Positions 53,642-64,000 of a stretch of DNA of 64,000 nucleotides are shown one piece after another. A program made the position numbers and the translations under genes. Source of the stretch: Chionoecetes opilio (lineage: Eukaryota > Arthropoda > Malacostraca > Decapoda > Majidae); assembly GCA_016584305.1 (NCBI GenBank), contig JACEEZ010000369.1:141855-205854 (forward strand), read 5' to 3'. Position 1 is the first letter of the stretch; each line of letters starts with the position of its first letter. A model generated the notes under the pieces. That model worked only from the letters and a program-made list of their open reading frames with translations, searched no databases and had not been told where the DNA came from.

Positions 53642-56600
53642 AGGCGTTTTCTGCGGGGGATTTCGCTTGCAAGCGAAATAAAATTGATTGCTCAAATTTC
53701 GCTTGCTGTTCAATCATACAGGGAAGATGTTTGTCCGACCCGCAAGAATTTGTTGTTGTTGCGGCAGCAAGCGAAATGTTTGTTTGGGCACTATAAAATA
53801 TATATGGGAACTATAATCGTCGGCGACTAAACCGGCTACCCCACTGGTTCTTCCAGTGAGGAGGGTGTGCTGGACACCCAGATGGACTAAAAATAAGACC
53901 ATCTTTAAGGGCAGATGAACTCACTATTGAGTCAATGGCCATCCAGCCCCAGCTATGGGTGAAATAGTGGGCAGCCTGGGGTAATCCCTACAGGGGGTTC
54001 TGCGTCCCTGGCCACGGTGAGCAGTAAGGCCAATCCCTGACATAGATTGGTTGGGGGGGGGTTTGCAACCCCTCCCTGTAAAAACTAAACTAGCCACAAA
54101 CATGTTAAGAGGTAGAGGCCGGGGGCGCGGTAATCACGCCCCCGACCCGGTTTTGCCGGGGGGCCCGACCATGCAGACCCCCCTATGCCGATGCAGTGAG
54201 GGGTTTTGCCTATGACGAGTGCGGGGAAAAAGCCCTCGGGAATCCCGCACTGTAAATCAAGTGGTAGGGCCCCCTAGCCCAACTTTTTTTTATGGGGTTG
54301 GCCGAGGCAGTGGCAGAGGCGGCCCTGCCGTCGAATCCACTCCTGGGATCAACCTGCGGAGGGTTCTTCGTGTGGGGCTCGTGGAACGTTCTGAGCCTCT
54401 CAGACGATCATCGACTCCCTCTCCTATCGGGCGAGCTCAGTAGGTGAGGGTGGATATAGTGGGATCTTTTGAGACGGGGGAGGCCTGGCAGTGGTGAGAT
54501 TTAGCAGTGGGGGTTACACCTACTACTGGTCCGGCATGGGGCAATGGTCACCGTGTACGGGGAGTAGCTATAGGCATCTCTAGCAAACTGCACCCCGTCA
54601 GTTTTTTGAGGTTACTCCGGTTGATGAGCGTATAATGCGGGGTGAGGATGAAAAAACTCTGGGTTTCATGTCTCTTGTTGCAGTGTACGCTCCTACCGAG
54701 ATGCGTAAAACTGAAGAGAAGGAGATGTTCTACGCCAAACTCGACTCTGTATTAGACCAGTGTCCTCCTCGGGACACACTCATTGTCTTTGGCGATTTTT
54801 CAATGCTACTACTGGCACTGTGAGAGATGGCTACGAGTTATGTGTTGGTCCCATGGCTCCGGTACCAGAAACACCAACAGTTCTTGCTTCTGAACTTTGC
54901 AAGGTCCAGAAGGTTAGAATTGCAGGTTTTTGGGTATCAGAGGACCAGAGCTGCACCGCTGGACATGGTAAAGTAATGGGGAGGGGTAGCAAAGGCGATC
55001 GACCACATCCTCGTTAGCACTCGTTGGAGGTCCTCCAGAACTGCAGGGTTTACCGGAGTGCTGAGTTCTTTGGAACAGATCACAGACTTGTTGTTGCTAC
55101 ACTTAAGCTTCATGTCAAGTCCAGAAGAATCTCAAGAGGTAACCATACTGTGTTTCATCTTGAGAAACTGAAGGACTTGACATGTGCTCATGAGTATGCC
55201 GGTGGCAGTCTCAAATGGGTTTGATGTGCTCGGTGCTCTCGGGGACCCTGTGGGAACTGTAGAAAAACCTTCAAAACGTGAAACTCTCCCGCTCCCAAGG
55301 AGTGTAGGGGGAAAGCGCCCGAAGTCAAGCGTGGTTTGTCTCGACGGAGACGCTGGAGAAATCGAGGAGAGTCGCGCTGCCAGGCTGGCTGGGAACCGGG
55401 ACCAGCACAGGGCTCTGTCCCCGCCGACTAGAACCCTCCTGGGTGAGAGACAAGGAGAGGTATGTTCAGGAGTCCCCCTGGGATGTCGAGGGTCATTTGA
55501 ACGCTAAGACCTCCGACCCGCCTACCGAGCCCGAAAAAGCTCCGTTCCAAGTCTCCTTCTCGGGCGAGTGCTATTCGAACAGCAGATGGGCGCCTCGTGT
55601 CGGCATGGATGGGCAGATGGCTCGTTGGGCTGAGTATTTTGGGGGCAGTTGTTCACGGTGGACCCTCCAACTGAGCAGCTTAAACACCACTAGGTTACAG
55701 GCAGTGGATGCCGATCCTCCCATTGACGAAAGCGCACCCTCTCTTGACGAAGTCAGAGAGGCTGTAGCAAAGTTGAGGGGTGGAAAGGCAGCTGGGTTTT
55801 GTAATATCAGTGCGGAGCTCCTCAAAGCTGGGGGTGAGGCCATGATCCACGGTTGCATGCTGCCTGACTGCCGTGTGGCAATCAGGTACTATTCCTCCTG
55901 ACTGGAAAAGGGGACGGGTCGTCCCTATCTGGAAAGGGAAAGGGGACCGTCAGGACTGCAACAATTACCGGGTATTACACTGCTCAGCGTACCAGGCAAG
56001 GTGCTTGCCCATCTTTTTGCGGGACACGGATTCGAAAGCCTTTCTGGTGAAGCATCAGAGACCTCAGCAGTCGGGGTTCACGCCTGGTAATCAACAACGG
56101 ACAGTATCCTAGCGCTTCGTGTCCTGGGGGAAAACGCCGACGTGAGTTTCGACAGGGGATGCTTGCAGCCTATGTTGATTCTCAAGAAGCGTTTGACTCA
56201 GTGCATCGTGAGTCACTCTGGGATCTTCTGCGACTTCGAGGGATTCCTGCAAGGACTAAGGTTTGATAACTGGTCTGTATTCTGGACTGAAGTGCTGTGA
56301 AGTGTGGGGCAGGTGTATCCAGCTTCTTTCCTGGGGAATACAGGAGTGAGGCAAGGGTGCGTCCTTGCCCATCACTTTCAACGCTTGTATGGACTGGGTA
56401 TTGGAAAAGGGTTGTAGATCAAAGTGATTGTGGAGCATCCTTGGCAACACCAAGATCACTGATCTTGTTTTGCCCATGATGCAGTAATCTTTGCTGAGTC
56501 GCTGGAGGTCCCGGTGGATGGCTCCGAGGCGCTGCACGAGGAGGCAAAGCCTTTGGGACTTGAGGTCTCTGGCTCAAGGGCCAAGGTCCAGGTGTTTGGA

Positions 56601-57357
56601 GACTTACTAGATGAAGCAGTACATCTGTTCATGGGGGCTGTGGGGAGACATTGAGATCTTGGAAAGTTTTACATTTCCTTGGTAGCGAGTCCATAATGAC
56701 GGGGGGCTCACCCTCAAGAAGTCTTACGGCGGATTGGATAGCCCACGGTGTTATGGAATCACTCAGCGGGAGTATTTGGCGTTGTCGGTACCTGTGCAGG
56801 AGGACAAAGATCCGGATCTTCAAATCGCTTGTGGATCCCTGTCTTACTCTATGGTTGTGAGACATGGACACTAAATAGTGACTTGAAGAGGGCGAATCAA
56901 TGCTTTTGGGAATAATTGTCTTCGCAGAATCATGGGGTATCGCTGGGATGATTACGTGTCAAATCAGCGATTGCACCGTGAGACTGAATCGAGGCCTATT
57001 ACCTGCACAGTCCGTCAGCGCCAACTTGGGCTATATGGGCATGTGGCACGCTACCCTGAAACCGATCCTTCCCATCGGGTTGTATCTGTAAGAGACAATC
57101 CGGCGTGGAGGAGGCCAAGGGGGCGCCCACAAGGCTCGTGGCTGGGGCAAGTTGATGTTTCTTGTCGAGAGCTGCTTGGTATGGGAAAGGAGCCTGCATG
57201 GGAACTCGCGCGTGGTGACCCCCGGGAGTGGCGTCGTAGGGTGGGCGAGGCGACGCGCCCCCCGGCGTATGCCCCCAATGATTGATTGACTAAAAAAGTG
57301 ACCGCTTGCAATCAAAAAAAATTCGCTTGCAAGCGAAATCCCCCGCAGAAAACGCCT
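53642..57357. mobile_element. TIR element inside FB3
   Basis: Inverted ends of 36 bp starting AGGCGTTTTCTGCGGGGGAT and including the self-complementary TTCGCTTGCAAGCGAA. TAG lies on both sides (53639-53641, 57358-57360), a possible 3-bp duplication. Almost all its length is the later LINE. Confidence 0.75.
53810..57288 (+). pseudogene. Near full-length LINE, same family as 19332-20974
   Basis: Has a GC-rich 5' region, then an APE-type endonuclease (54635-54823: SLVAVYAPTEMRKTEEKEMF, LDQCPPRDTLIVFGDF), the RT (55443-55901: LRGGKAAGFCNISAELLKAG; then VPIWKGKGDRQDCNNYR; motif A DSQEAFDSVHRESLWD; motif C region near 56470 with the FADDAVIFAES box altered), and the C-terminus (56932-57285: MGYRWDDYVSNQRLHRETES, GHVARYPETDPSHR). 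Ends in the same ATGATTGATTGA tail. Many frameshifts, mostly one-base indels relative to the FB1 copy. The 5' limit is approximate. Confidence 0.9.
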
Positions 57358-57444
57358 TAGGTTATCAATGGTTTCGGTCAGTGTCATCATAAACACAGTG
57401 CTACCAAATACATTCAGAGGGGGAAATGTCCACAGGGGAAACTC

Positions 57445-57779
57445 GAGATGATGCAATCTATCACACACCATCTGCTTGTACACTGTCACCTAAATCACCT
57501 ATTATTGAGTACTTATACGTCTTATAAGTCATCAGTGTAAGCAAATAACTGCCTCACTCAATGACCATTATTTCTAGCATTTCTCGTTATGAAGTACAAC
57601 ATTGCTCATCTTTCTTATTTCATTGCCGCTGCTCCGGGCCGGCCAATGACTACACTCGTCTGCCGCCTTAAAGCAGAAGTGCCTCGTCATGTACAAGAGG
57701 ACATTTATGTGCGCATGTCACCAAAGACCTTAGCCGAAAATGCGCTGCGCCGGCCGCATATTCCCCAACTCTATGCGAG
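57445..57779. other. No gene recognised
   Basis: Short frames only, including one (57589-57828) with no domain. Confidence 0.5.
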
Positions 57780-57781
57780 TA

Positions 57782-59324
57782 CAGGCAGGTCCCGTTATAC
57801 GAGCATTCGATATACGAGAATACGATGATACGAGAAGTGTAAATTAGGGTCTATTTTCAATATACGAGATCGAAAATCCAATGTTACGACATTCAAACTG
57901 GGGTGAGTAAAATTATCAAGTTATTTACTAAAGTAAATTACAAGTTATTTACTAAAATTATAGTCATTTACTGACTATATGATTTTATCTAAGGTTGTAC
58001 GATAATCAATCTGAAAAAAACGTGCAGACTGGCCAACGACCCGCTCAGACTGGTATTAGCAGAGGTAGGAAGTCTCCAGGCTCGCTTATTATTGTTTGGT
58101 ATGCTATGAAATATCATTTCTCTAGGTGAATGTAGACATGATTGCATTTGGATGGATATCATTCATATATATGGTAAAGAGATTTAAATACAAGCAAGGG
58201 ACCTCATCCACGTCTGGCAGCTGGGCCTTTGGCAGCAGCAGCAGCAGCATGAGCCGGCCCCTGAACCCGTGAGGTGGATTCAAAAAACCATTAGACCAAG
58301 GGAGATAGATGTCTTTTGGTAATATTTAGTAGGGGAGCGAAAACCCCTTGAGGAATCCTATTTATCCATGGTGATATCCTATGGTGCTATCACAGGCGTG
58401 GGAGCTGACTGTCTTCAGGAAGGCACAGGTGAGGCGGGTGACGGCGGGTTTTTACTCAAAACTTTGAGTGGCGGCGCTGCTGGAGCCGCACCTCCTCGCC
58501 ACTGTAGGTTTGGGCCCGGCTTAAACGTCTTATTACTCGTTATTATACAACTTAGTGATTAAGGTGAGTGTTATATACACGTGTCATTATCTTTAAAACA
58601 ATGTAGCACCGTGTGTCGCCTTAAATAAGGGTGATTTAAAGATATGATGGAGGAGACTGCTGGGGGGGGCAGTGAGTGCGGAGAGGCCTTGCCGCGGGGC
58701 CTCCCCATATCACAAAAAATTCACTATTTTAAAAAAACCCCCCACCACACAACACCTTCTACCACCAAAACACTAGCAACACAGGCTCCTTACTTATACA
58801 TCCCTTTCTATCTGATACATTAAAACTCCTTAAAACGCAAGCTTCCGAATAAAACGAGAATTAGTTTGAGATGACGGGGACAGAAGGCGGAGAGGCAGTC
58901 TGGCATGCCATTCTTGCCCGGAAATATGTCTCGCTGGCTTGTGATTGGTCGAGAAGTTTTAAAAACAGTTTGTCATTGGCTGGTGACTGATGATGAGCTT
59001 GATGACATCATTTATGTTTTATGTTTAATTAATGTGCAGTTATGTTATTTGTGTGCTATTTTCTCTTTCAGAATGCTCTTTCTACAGAATAGGTAGTACA
59101 GTGTGGGTAATATAGACGCTGTGTGTTTGTTGTGTTTGCTTTAGTTTATTTTAGCTTGAAAAACATGTCTTTTTTTTTGTCTTTTTTTTTGTCTTTTTTT
59201 TAATTGATGGGGTCCTGGAACCAAACCTATATTTTACCATTAGTTATGTGTTTCGTTATACGAGATTTCGCTTTACGAGTATGCCAGGTGGAACCTAACT
59301 GCTCGTATCTTCGGGACCTCCCTG
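57782..59324. mobile_element. pogo/Tigger-like element, TA-flanked
   Basis: Inverted ends CAGGCAGGTCCCGTTATACG and complemented right end CAGGGAGGTCCCGAAGATAC, with TA on both sides (57780-57781, 59325-59326). The CAGG(C/G)A...TATACGAG style of end is typical of pogo/Tigger (Tc1/mariner group). Most of the interior is the copy at 58020-59015. No transposase. Confidence 0.75.
58020..59015. mobile_element. Second copy of the 1494-3098 element
   Basis: Matches 1560-3045 except for the 495-bp nested insert, which is absent here (empty site TGA at 58439-58441). The terminal inverted repeat is not preserved. Has a short (CAG)n at 58233-58250. Confidence 0.8.
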
Positions 59325-59439
59325 TATGTGGTTTCCGAGTGAAGACGCTTGGCTGTAGCTCCGAAACTAACCATTGGATTTTCTCGTAAATACGCCTATT
59401 GTGATTCCCACACAAAGGTTCTATTTTCGCGAATCTAGG

Positions 59440-59480
59440 AAATCAAACCTAACCTAGCCATAACTTAACGTAACCTAACC
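59440..59480. repeat. AACCT-type repeats
   Basis: AACCTAACC units. Confidence 0.7.
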
Positions 59481-59562
59481 TGACATGTTCAAGATATAAC
59501 GCGACCATACTGTTTCAGAAAACGGGAATTTGGTTTTGCATGTGTGTGTGTGTGTGTGTGTG

Positions 59563-59867
59563 TATTCATCTAGTTGTATTCATCTAGTTGTACGTACGTA
59601 TTTTAAAGGGCCAGAGCGACGCTCGTATGGCCCCGTCTCCATATCAACATTTTTATCATTCATCCTTAGTGCTTAGTTTTGGCCGAAGCCAGCACCCCGG
59701 GAAGCAGGTCACAAACCCCGGCTAACATCCGGTACCCATTCACTGCTGGGTGGACAGGGGCTCGGGTTTTAAGGAAACAACCCATCTGTTTCCACTCCGC
59801 CCGGGGATCGAACCCGGGACTTCTCGGTTGTGAATCGAGCGTGCTTCCCCTACACTACGGAGTACCC

Positions 59868-59875
<8 letters not shown>
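59563..59875 (-). mobile_element. tRNA-Val-derived SINE
   Basis: The minus-strand head folds as a tRNA: acceptor ACTCCGT/GCGGAGT, A box TAGTGTAGGGG, anticodon loop TTCACAA with anticodon CAC, and a perfect B-box stem CCGGGTTCGATCCCCGG. It resembles tRNA-Val. A 240-bp body follows (GGCCGAAGCC..., GGCCATACGAGCGTCGCTCT) and the 3' end is ACAACTAGATGAATACACAC, leading into (CA)n. A truncated copy is at 5938-6048. Confidence 0.88.
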
Positions 59876-59898
<23 letters not shown>

Positions 59899-60224
59899 GG
59901 TACTGGTGTTATTGTGTTACCGTCATTTGTTTTGTCAGGTGATGAGGTCTCATATTTTTTTTTTTACATTTGTGCCTATAGCGCCTTTAGGCAGTGGTGA
60001 CCCAGGACACGGATTGTAGGCTCTGGAGGTTCACTTGAGGGCTCTGACGGTTGGTCCTCGCCCGTGGTGGCGTAGGCAGGATTCTTATAGTGACGCCTGT
60101 GATTAGTGGCTCATGCCGCCCCCCTGTGTTCTCCGATGCACTCGCAATCGAAGGTAGAGTTGATGGGCAGGGCATGTGGGTGTTCTTAGGCCACTCGACG
60201 ATGCAGAAAGGTTTTGGTTTTCTT

Positions 60225-60300
60225 CGGGGACCGAACTCGGGTCACCGAAAACGCCAGTCGGAGACGCTAACCACTCCGCTACCGCCTCCTCCTTGGAGGA
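60225..60300 (-). mobile_element. tRNA-like SINE head
   Basis: On the minus strand GGTAGCGGAGTGGTTAGCG is a strong pol III A box. GAGTTCGGTCCCC about 45 bp on is a B box with one mismatch. It lies in DNA upstream of an LTR; the body is not defined. Confidence 0.5.
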
Positions 60301-60974
60301 GGAGTTTAGTTATTCCGACGTGCCTTCTACCATACAGGCGGCACAGCGCGTTCCTGCTAAGTCCTCCCGCACCTTCACCGGCGTTCTGCAGTGGAGGGCA
60401 TGGTCTGTCGGGAGGGTCGTGGCACCTTTCCACCGCGAGACTAGAGCAGTGGGAACGAGGGGAGCTGTGGGGGGTCCAGTGGAGTGTGGTCACCTCTGAG
60501 GCGGGCCCAGGGTTAGAGGAAGTCCCTGTGGTTGAGGTAGCAGCTCGGGGTTCCTGCTGGAGGTGACTCGCGGGCGGGGAAAGAGAAGGGCTGCCTGGTG
60601 TGACCTTTCCAACACTGCAGTGGCGGGTGGGGATGGCGATGTAGGGTCTTGCAGCTCGAAGCTGTGGTGGTGGCATTGTTGGAGGTGGAGGTTGTGGGGG
60701 TGGTGGAGTTGTTGTGGCAGGTGGGGGTGGAATATGTTAGCCGCAGGATAGGCCTGCGGGGGAGATCGAGGTACCCTTCTGCAGGAGGAGCCTCTGTTGT
60801 AGGATCTGCCGGTTAATTTACTACAGGGTGATGGTGGAGGTAGAATTATGTAATTGCTGCTTTCATTGTAAAAAGGAATTTAATTATTATTGTTTGTACA
60901 TGTATTTTGTTTCTGTATTTTCTTGAGTGCTAATTTAAGTAGTGCATGTTTTGTTGGTGACCAGGATCGGTCAA
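60301..60974. other. Possible 3' internal part of an LTR element
   Basis: GC-rich, with short frames and no domain that I recognise. It leads into the polypurine tract before the LTR. Confidence 0.4.
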
Positions 60975-60990
60975 GCTAGGGAGGGGATAA

Positions 60991-61594
60991 TGTTACGTAT
61001 AACGTAAAGCATGATGTGGTGGGGGGAAGGCATGTCTGTGTGTGTGAGTGTGGGTGTATGAGGCGAGGGGGAGGCTGGCGGCAGTGGTAGCAACGAGGAG
61101 GGTGCCTCCTTCCTGGGCGACCTTGAACAGAGGGTTGAGAGGCGAGGCTGCTCGCTGCTCGGGTGGGTGTGGGGCGGGGGAAGGGTGCGAGGGAGTGCGT
61201 GGCTGGCTAGGGACAGAGGAGTCACCCGCAGACCAGCAGAGAGAGAGGTTTGAGCCGTGGTAAGAGAGACACGTCGCTCTGTGGAGGAGGTGGTGTTGTG
61301 GTTGTGGTGTGGCGGGGGGGGGGGGGGGACTGTGGGGACTGTAGGGATGGGAGTGGAGCCTTTGCGACCCTCGTGCAAGAGATGGGGGAGGCGAATCTGT
61401 AACTGTGTAATGATTGTGACTTGTATTGTGTGCGTGGCTTGTGCTAATTAAACCAAGAACAGTCTCGGGGTCTTTATTCGCCTGTGTGTTTTGATCTCGT
61501 GTACCACTTAACTCGCCTCATCCTGACATACCGGACCCGAAGGAGGGCTGCAGGAGCAGTGAGTTGCCTGTAGCGGTTATTGTAACGTAAAACA
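60991..61594 (+). repeat. LTR (Gypsy-type), solo or 3'
   Basis: A polypurine tract AGCTAGGGAGGGGATAA (60974-60990) is directly followed by TGTTACGTATAACG. The segment ends GTAACGTAAAACA. It contains AATTAAA and GTCTTTATTCGCCTGTGTG, a likely poly(A) region. No second LTR in the window. Confidence 0.6.
61310..61329. repeat. Poly-G run
   Basis: A run of G; another lies at 61656-61674. Confidence 0.9.
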
Positions 61595-61642
61595 CCTCTT
61601 CCTGTACAGCCTTGGCCTGAAAACACCTGGGTATAAGGTGTG

Positions 61643-61783
61643 CAGTGGCGTACCGAGGGGGGGGGGGGGGGGGGGGAAATGCGGCCATGCCCCCCCCCTT
61701 TGGCAAATAATAAATAATAAATTAATATACTTATTATATATTTATATATAATATATCATATATATATATATATATATATATTT

Positions 61784-61816
<33 letters not shown>

Positions 61817-61871
61817 TTTATATATATATGTATTGGACCCCCCCTTTTTCAATTTTCTGGGTACGCCACTG
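61643..61871. mobile_element. hAT-like MITE
   Basis: The ends CAGTGGCGTACC and the complement of GGGTACGCCACTG are typical of hAT elements. Flanking octamers AAGGTGTG and TAGATGTG agree at 6 of 8 positions, a decayed duplication. The interior is a TA microsatellite. Confidence 0.8.
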
Positions 61872-62575
61872 TAGATGTGGTTAAGGTCCAGGAGGGGATT
61901 GGAGAGCGTAACAATATTATATATTTCAATAACGAATGTTTAGAAGTTATCTATACCTAGCAGTCATATTTTCCTGTTATTATTGTGTATCAATTTAATT
62001 AGATAAAAAGGGCCTGGAAGCGCAATGATTCGACGCGTGAAGTCGCAATGTTTTGATTCAATCTTCCCTCCACAAAAGCGCTGCCTTCTTTTTTCCAAAC
62101 TGTAGCGCCCACCCTTATAGCTTTACTGTTAACTCGAAGGGCTCCACAAAACCTGGCGATTACGCTGCAAACCCCCCACAATAAGTGGGAAAAAAAAAAC
62201 AAAGATTAAGAGAAAATTTGAGTATTACGGGGACTTAATAAACGACTCGTTAACGGGTTTTCAGATATTACACATACTGAGGCAATTCACACCCCCATTA
62301 ACCTGATTTTTCACAAAAAAAAAATAACTCAAAATAGAACATCGACAGACGCACTCTCATCGTGTTTAACAAAAAAAATTCCTTCCCCCCACTGTCACTG
62401 GTAAATACCTATACAACACACCCCTCGCTAAAAATATGGCCAAAAAGCTACGGTCAATTTGCCTTTTTAAAACCCGTGGACTGGGCGGTTTTGCGCGGGC
62501 GGGACAGAGCTATTTCTGGGCCCCCCAGAGAAAGTGGTCACACTACTGTCTCCCGCGGCGCCCCCAGCCCAGTGC
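61872..62575. other. No gene recognised
   Basis: No coding or repeat signal that I can support. Confidence 0.5.
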
Positions 62576-62576
62576 T

Positions 62577-63110
62577 CCCTAGATAACAGTGAATCGCCAT
62601 TTCTCGTTTTTTTGTTTATTTCAGAATGTGGTGCGTTAATCTTAATTTGTCATCCGGATTTCGGAAGTTAGGGGGTCTACGGGAAAAAGTCTGTGTCTTT
62701 TTGTGTTTTCTCTGTGTCATATTAGGGCTATAAATGAACAAATTAAAAAACTAAAACCGGTGGCGACCCACATACCACTCAAAAAAGTCCCCAGTAGTTT
62801 TTTAAAACCCAAACATTTTTGAGTCCCCACTCGGGGGAATTCAGGAAATTAGAGGTAAAGTAAAACAAGTCTCTAATTATTAGCTGGAAGATGCTTGGAT
62901 ATATAAAAAATTCCCCCCGCAACGGAAAATTAAATTCTATTAAAGTTTTTAAAGATTTTGGCAAGTCCCCGTTGCCCTGTTTGGCCCGAAAAGCTACTGT
63001 TTACTGTCTGTCATCCGCGAAGAAAACGGAGAAGCAAAATGCGCAACAGTTAATTTTTAGATACAAAGCATAAAAAAACGCTGAAAAAGGGTATTTTAAC
63101 AGGGAACGGG
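62577..63110. mobile_element. Degraded CCGTAGATAACA-family MITE
   Basis: CTAGATAACAGTGAATCGCC at the left, then GTCTGTGTCTTTTTGTGTTT and GGCTATAAATGAACAAATTA, and near 63060 GATACAAAGCATAAAAAAACG. All are landmarks of the family, in the order of copy 1 (7724-8206), but the sequence is expanded and error-rich. Confidence 0.65.
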
Positions 63111-63560
63111 GAAACAGGGAGCGTTTTTTTGTAGTGCCTTCCGGAGAAAAATTTAACTTTTTTTAACTCCGCCCCTGCTTGCCTCACAAAAAACATTGTA
63201 GCGCTGCCAAAGCTCTTTTTTGATGTTCCCGGGGAAAGTAAAAGTGTGTACACTTCTTTCCCTCTTGCAGGGGCCCAAGGAAAATTCGTTAAGGTTGACA
63301 TTTTTAAAGCACAGAAAGTATAGCGTGATTTCTGTATTACACTCGAATCTAATTTGTTTTGACTCTTAGAAGGCAGCTTGTTTTCTAATCTATAGATGGA
63401 TTTGATTTAAACTGAAATTTTTAGGGCGCTTAAAACTGTTTTTTTAAATATCTATTTGCTACGGACCGTACGTATGTAGGCACGTTACCTAACTACTTTT
63501 CACCAATTATCTTTGCCCTAAACCAATGAATCTGGTTGTGTTTCACCCTCCATGCATCTC
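63111..63560. other. No gene recognised
   Basis: Homopolymer-rich, short frames only. Confidence 0.5.
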
Positions 63561-63574
63561 CCCTGTTTAAATCC

Positions 63575-63900
63575 ATGGGGGGGTGTTGGTGGGGGGGGTG
63601 TGTGATGGACGGGGTGGGGGGGGTGTTGGTGGGGGGATGATGATGGGCGTGGGGTGGGTGGGTGTGTGGTGGGCGGATGGGTGAGGGGCGTGTGGTGGGT
63701 GGGTGTGTGGTGGGCGGATGTGTGATGGGCGTGGGGTGGGTGGTGTGTGGTGGGCGGAGGGGTGAGGGGGCGTGGGTGGGGGGGTGTGGGGTGGGCGGAT
63801 GGGGATGGGCGTGTGGTGGGTGGGTGTGTAGGGGGTGTGTGGGGGGCGGGGGGTGGGGGGCGGTGGGTGCCGGGGTGGTGGGGTGTGGGGGGCCCGTGGG
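63575..63900. repeat. G-rich minisatellite
   Basis: Irregular repeats of about 40 bp built from GGTGGGTGGGTGTGTGGT and GGGCGGATG phrases. Strong G/C strand asymmetry and potential G-quadruplexes. The proline/threonine-rich minus frames are not genes. Confidence 0.92.
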
Positions 63901-64000
63901 TAGAACCCCCTTTACCGTTTTGGCGCTGATCAGACTGATGAATTTTGTTTTCGTCCCCTGCAAAGGGTTCCAAAAAGCTTTTTTTTTTGTGGATATAACA

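Larger units (their letters stand above)
53430..57442. mobile_element. Foldback element FB3 with nested insertions
   Basis: The left arm (53430-53640) has an array of GGACATTTTCCCCC-like units starting CCGGTCATTTTCCCCC, then GATAGCACTGTGTTAAT and GTCTGAAATCATTG. The right arm (57358-57442) carries the inverted counterpart (TTTGGTAGCACTGTGTTTAT, complement) and the last two array units before it is cut off. Between them is a TIR element holding a LINE. Confidence 0.8.

Noticed and set aside
59800..59875. Genuine tRNA-Val gene
   Set aside because: The anticodon stem has a mismatch and the sequence continues into a SINE body with a repeated copy at 5938-6048.
63493..63973. Pro/His/Thr-rich frames of about 150 aa
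   Set aside because: Translation of the G-rich minisatellite.

Overview
This is non-coding, repeat-dense DNA from an animal nuclear genome, most likely a decapod crustacean (inference). The evidence is the long GA/CT and GT arrays, the dispersed AACCT/TTAGGT tracts built on the arthropod telomere unit, tRNA-derived SINEs ending in microsatellites, several LINE clades and a Gypsy LTR retrotransposon. I see no complete host protein-coding gene. The only clear host RNA gene is a tRNA-Pro(CGG) at 52651-52722. Two THAP zinc-finger exons (39132-39208 and 51225-51485) are the only other candidates for gene or transposase coding.

Layout. 0-4 kb is a decayed RNase H-bearing LINE on the minus strand, split by a 1.6-kb inverted-repeat element that itself holds a 495-bp Harbinger-like insert. 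4-9 kb has SINEs, a LINE RT fragment, microsatellites and a TA-flanked MITE. 9.3-21.6 kb is one giant foldback structure (FB1): inverted arms that end in arrays of a 15-16 bp unit, loaded with nested insertions, including a LINE with a perfect 10-bp target duplication. 21.6-24.8 kb has a CR1 3' end, a CT array, a CRE/TATA motif cluster, a 405-bp palindrome and LINE pieces. 26.9-27.6 kb is a second array-ended foldback (FB2) with an 8-bp target duplication and two empty sites in the window. 28.5-39.5 kb holds MITEs, a 63-bp SINE stub, a 32-bp-TIR element, a LINE, a TTAA-flanked element and large palindromes. 39.5-46.4 kb is a nearly complete Gypsy element on the minus strand. 46.7-48.1 kb is a diverged tandem duplication carrying TATA/Inr core promoters. 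48.4-51.7 kb is a 3.3-kb inverted-repeat element containing a THAP exon and a palindrome. 51.7-53.4 kb has two more MITEs around the tRNA gene. 53.4-57.4 kb is a third array-ended foldback (FB3) containing another TIR element, which contains a near full-length LINE. 57.8-59.3 kb is a pogo/Tigger-like element. 59.5-64 kb has SINEs, a solo or 3' Gypsy-type LTR, a hAT-like MITE, a degraded MITE and a G-rich minisatellite.

The main result is that FB1, FB2 and FB3 differ in sequence but share one architecture. Their ends are inverted arrays of a short unit built around CCGG(T/A)CA(T/G)TT(T/Y)(G/C)CC, and FB2 shows an 8-bp target duplication. No transposase is visible in any of them, so they are presumably non-autonomous. 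I cannot tell from sequence alone whether repeat libraries already describe them. Many single-base indels between repeat copies suggest that some frameshifts here are sequencing or assembly noise.
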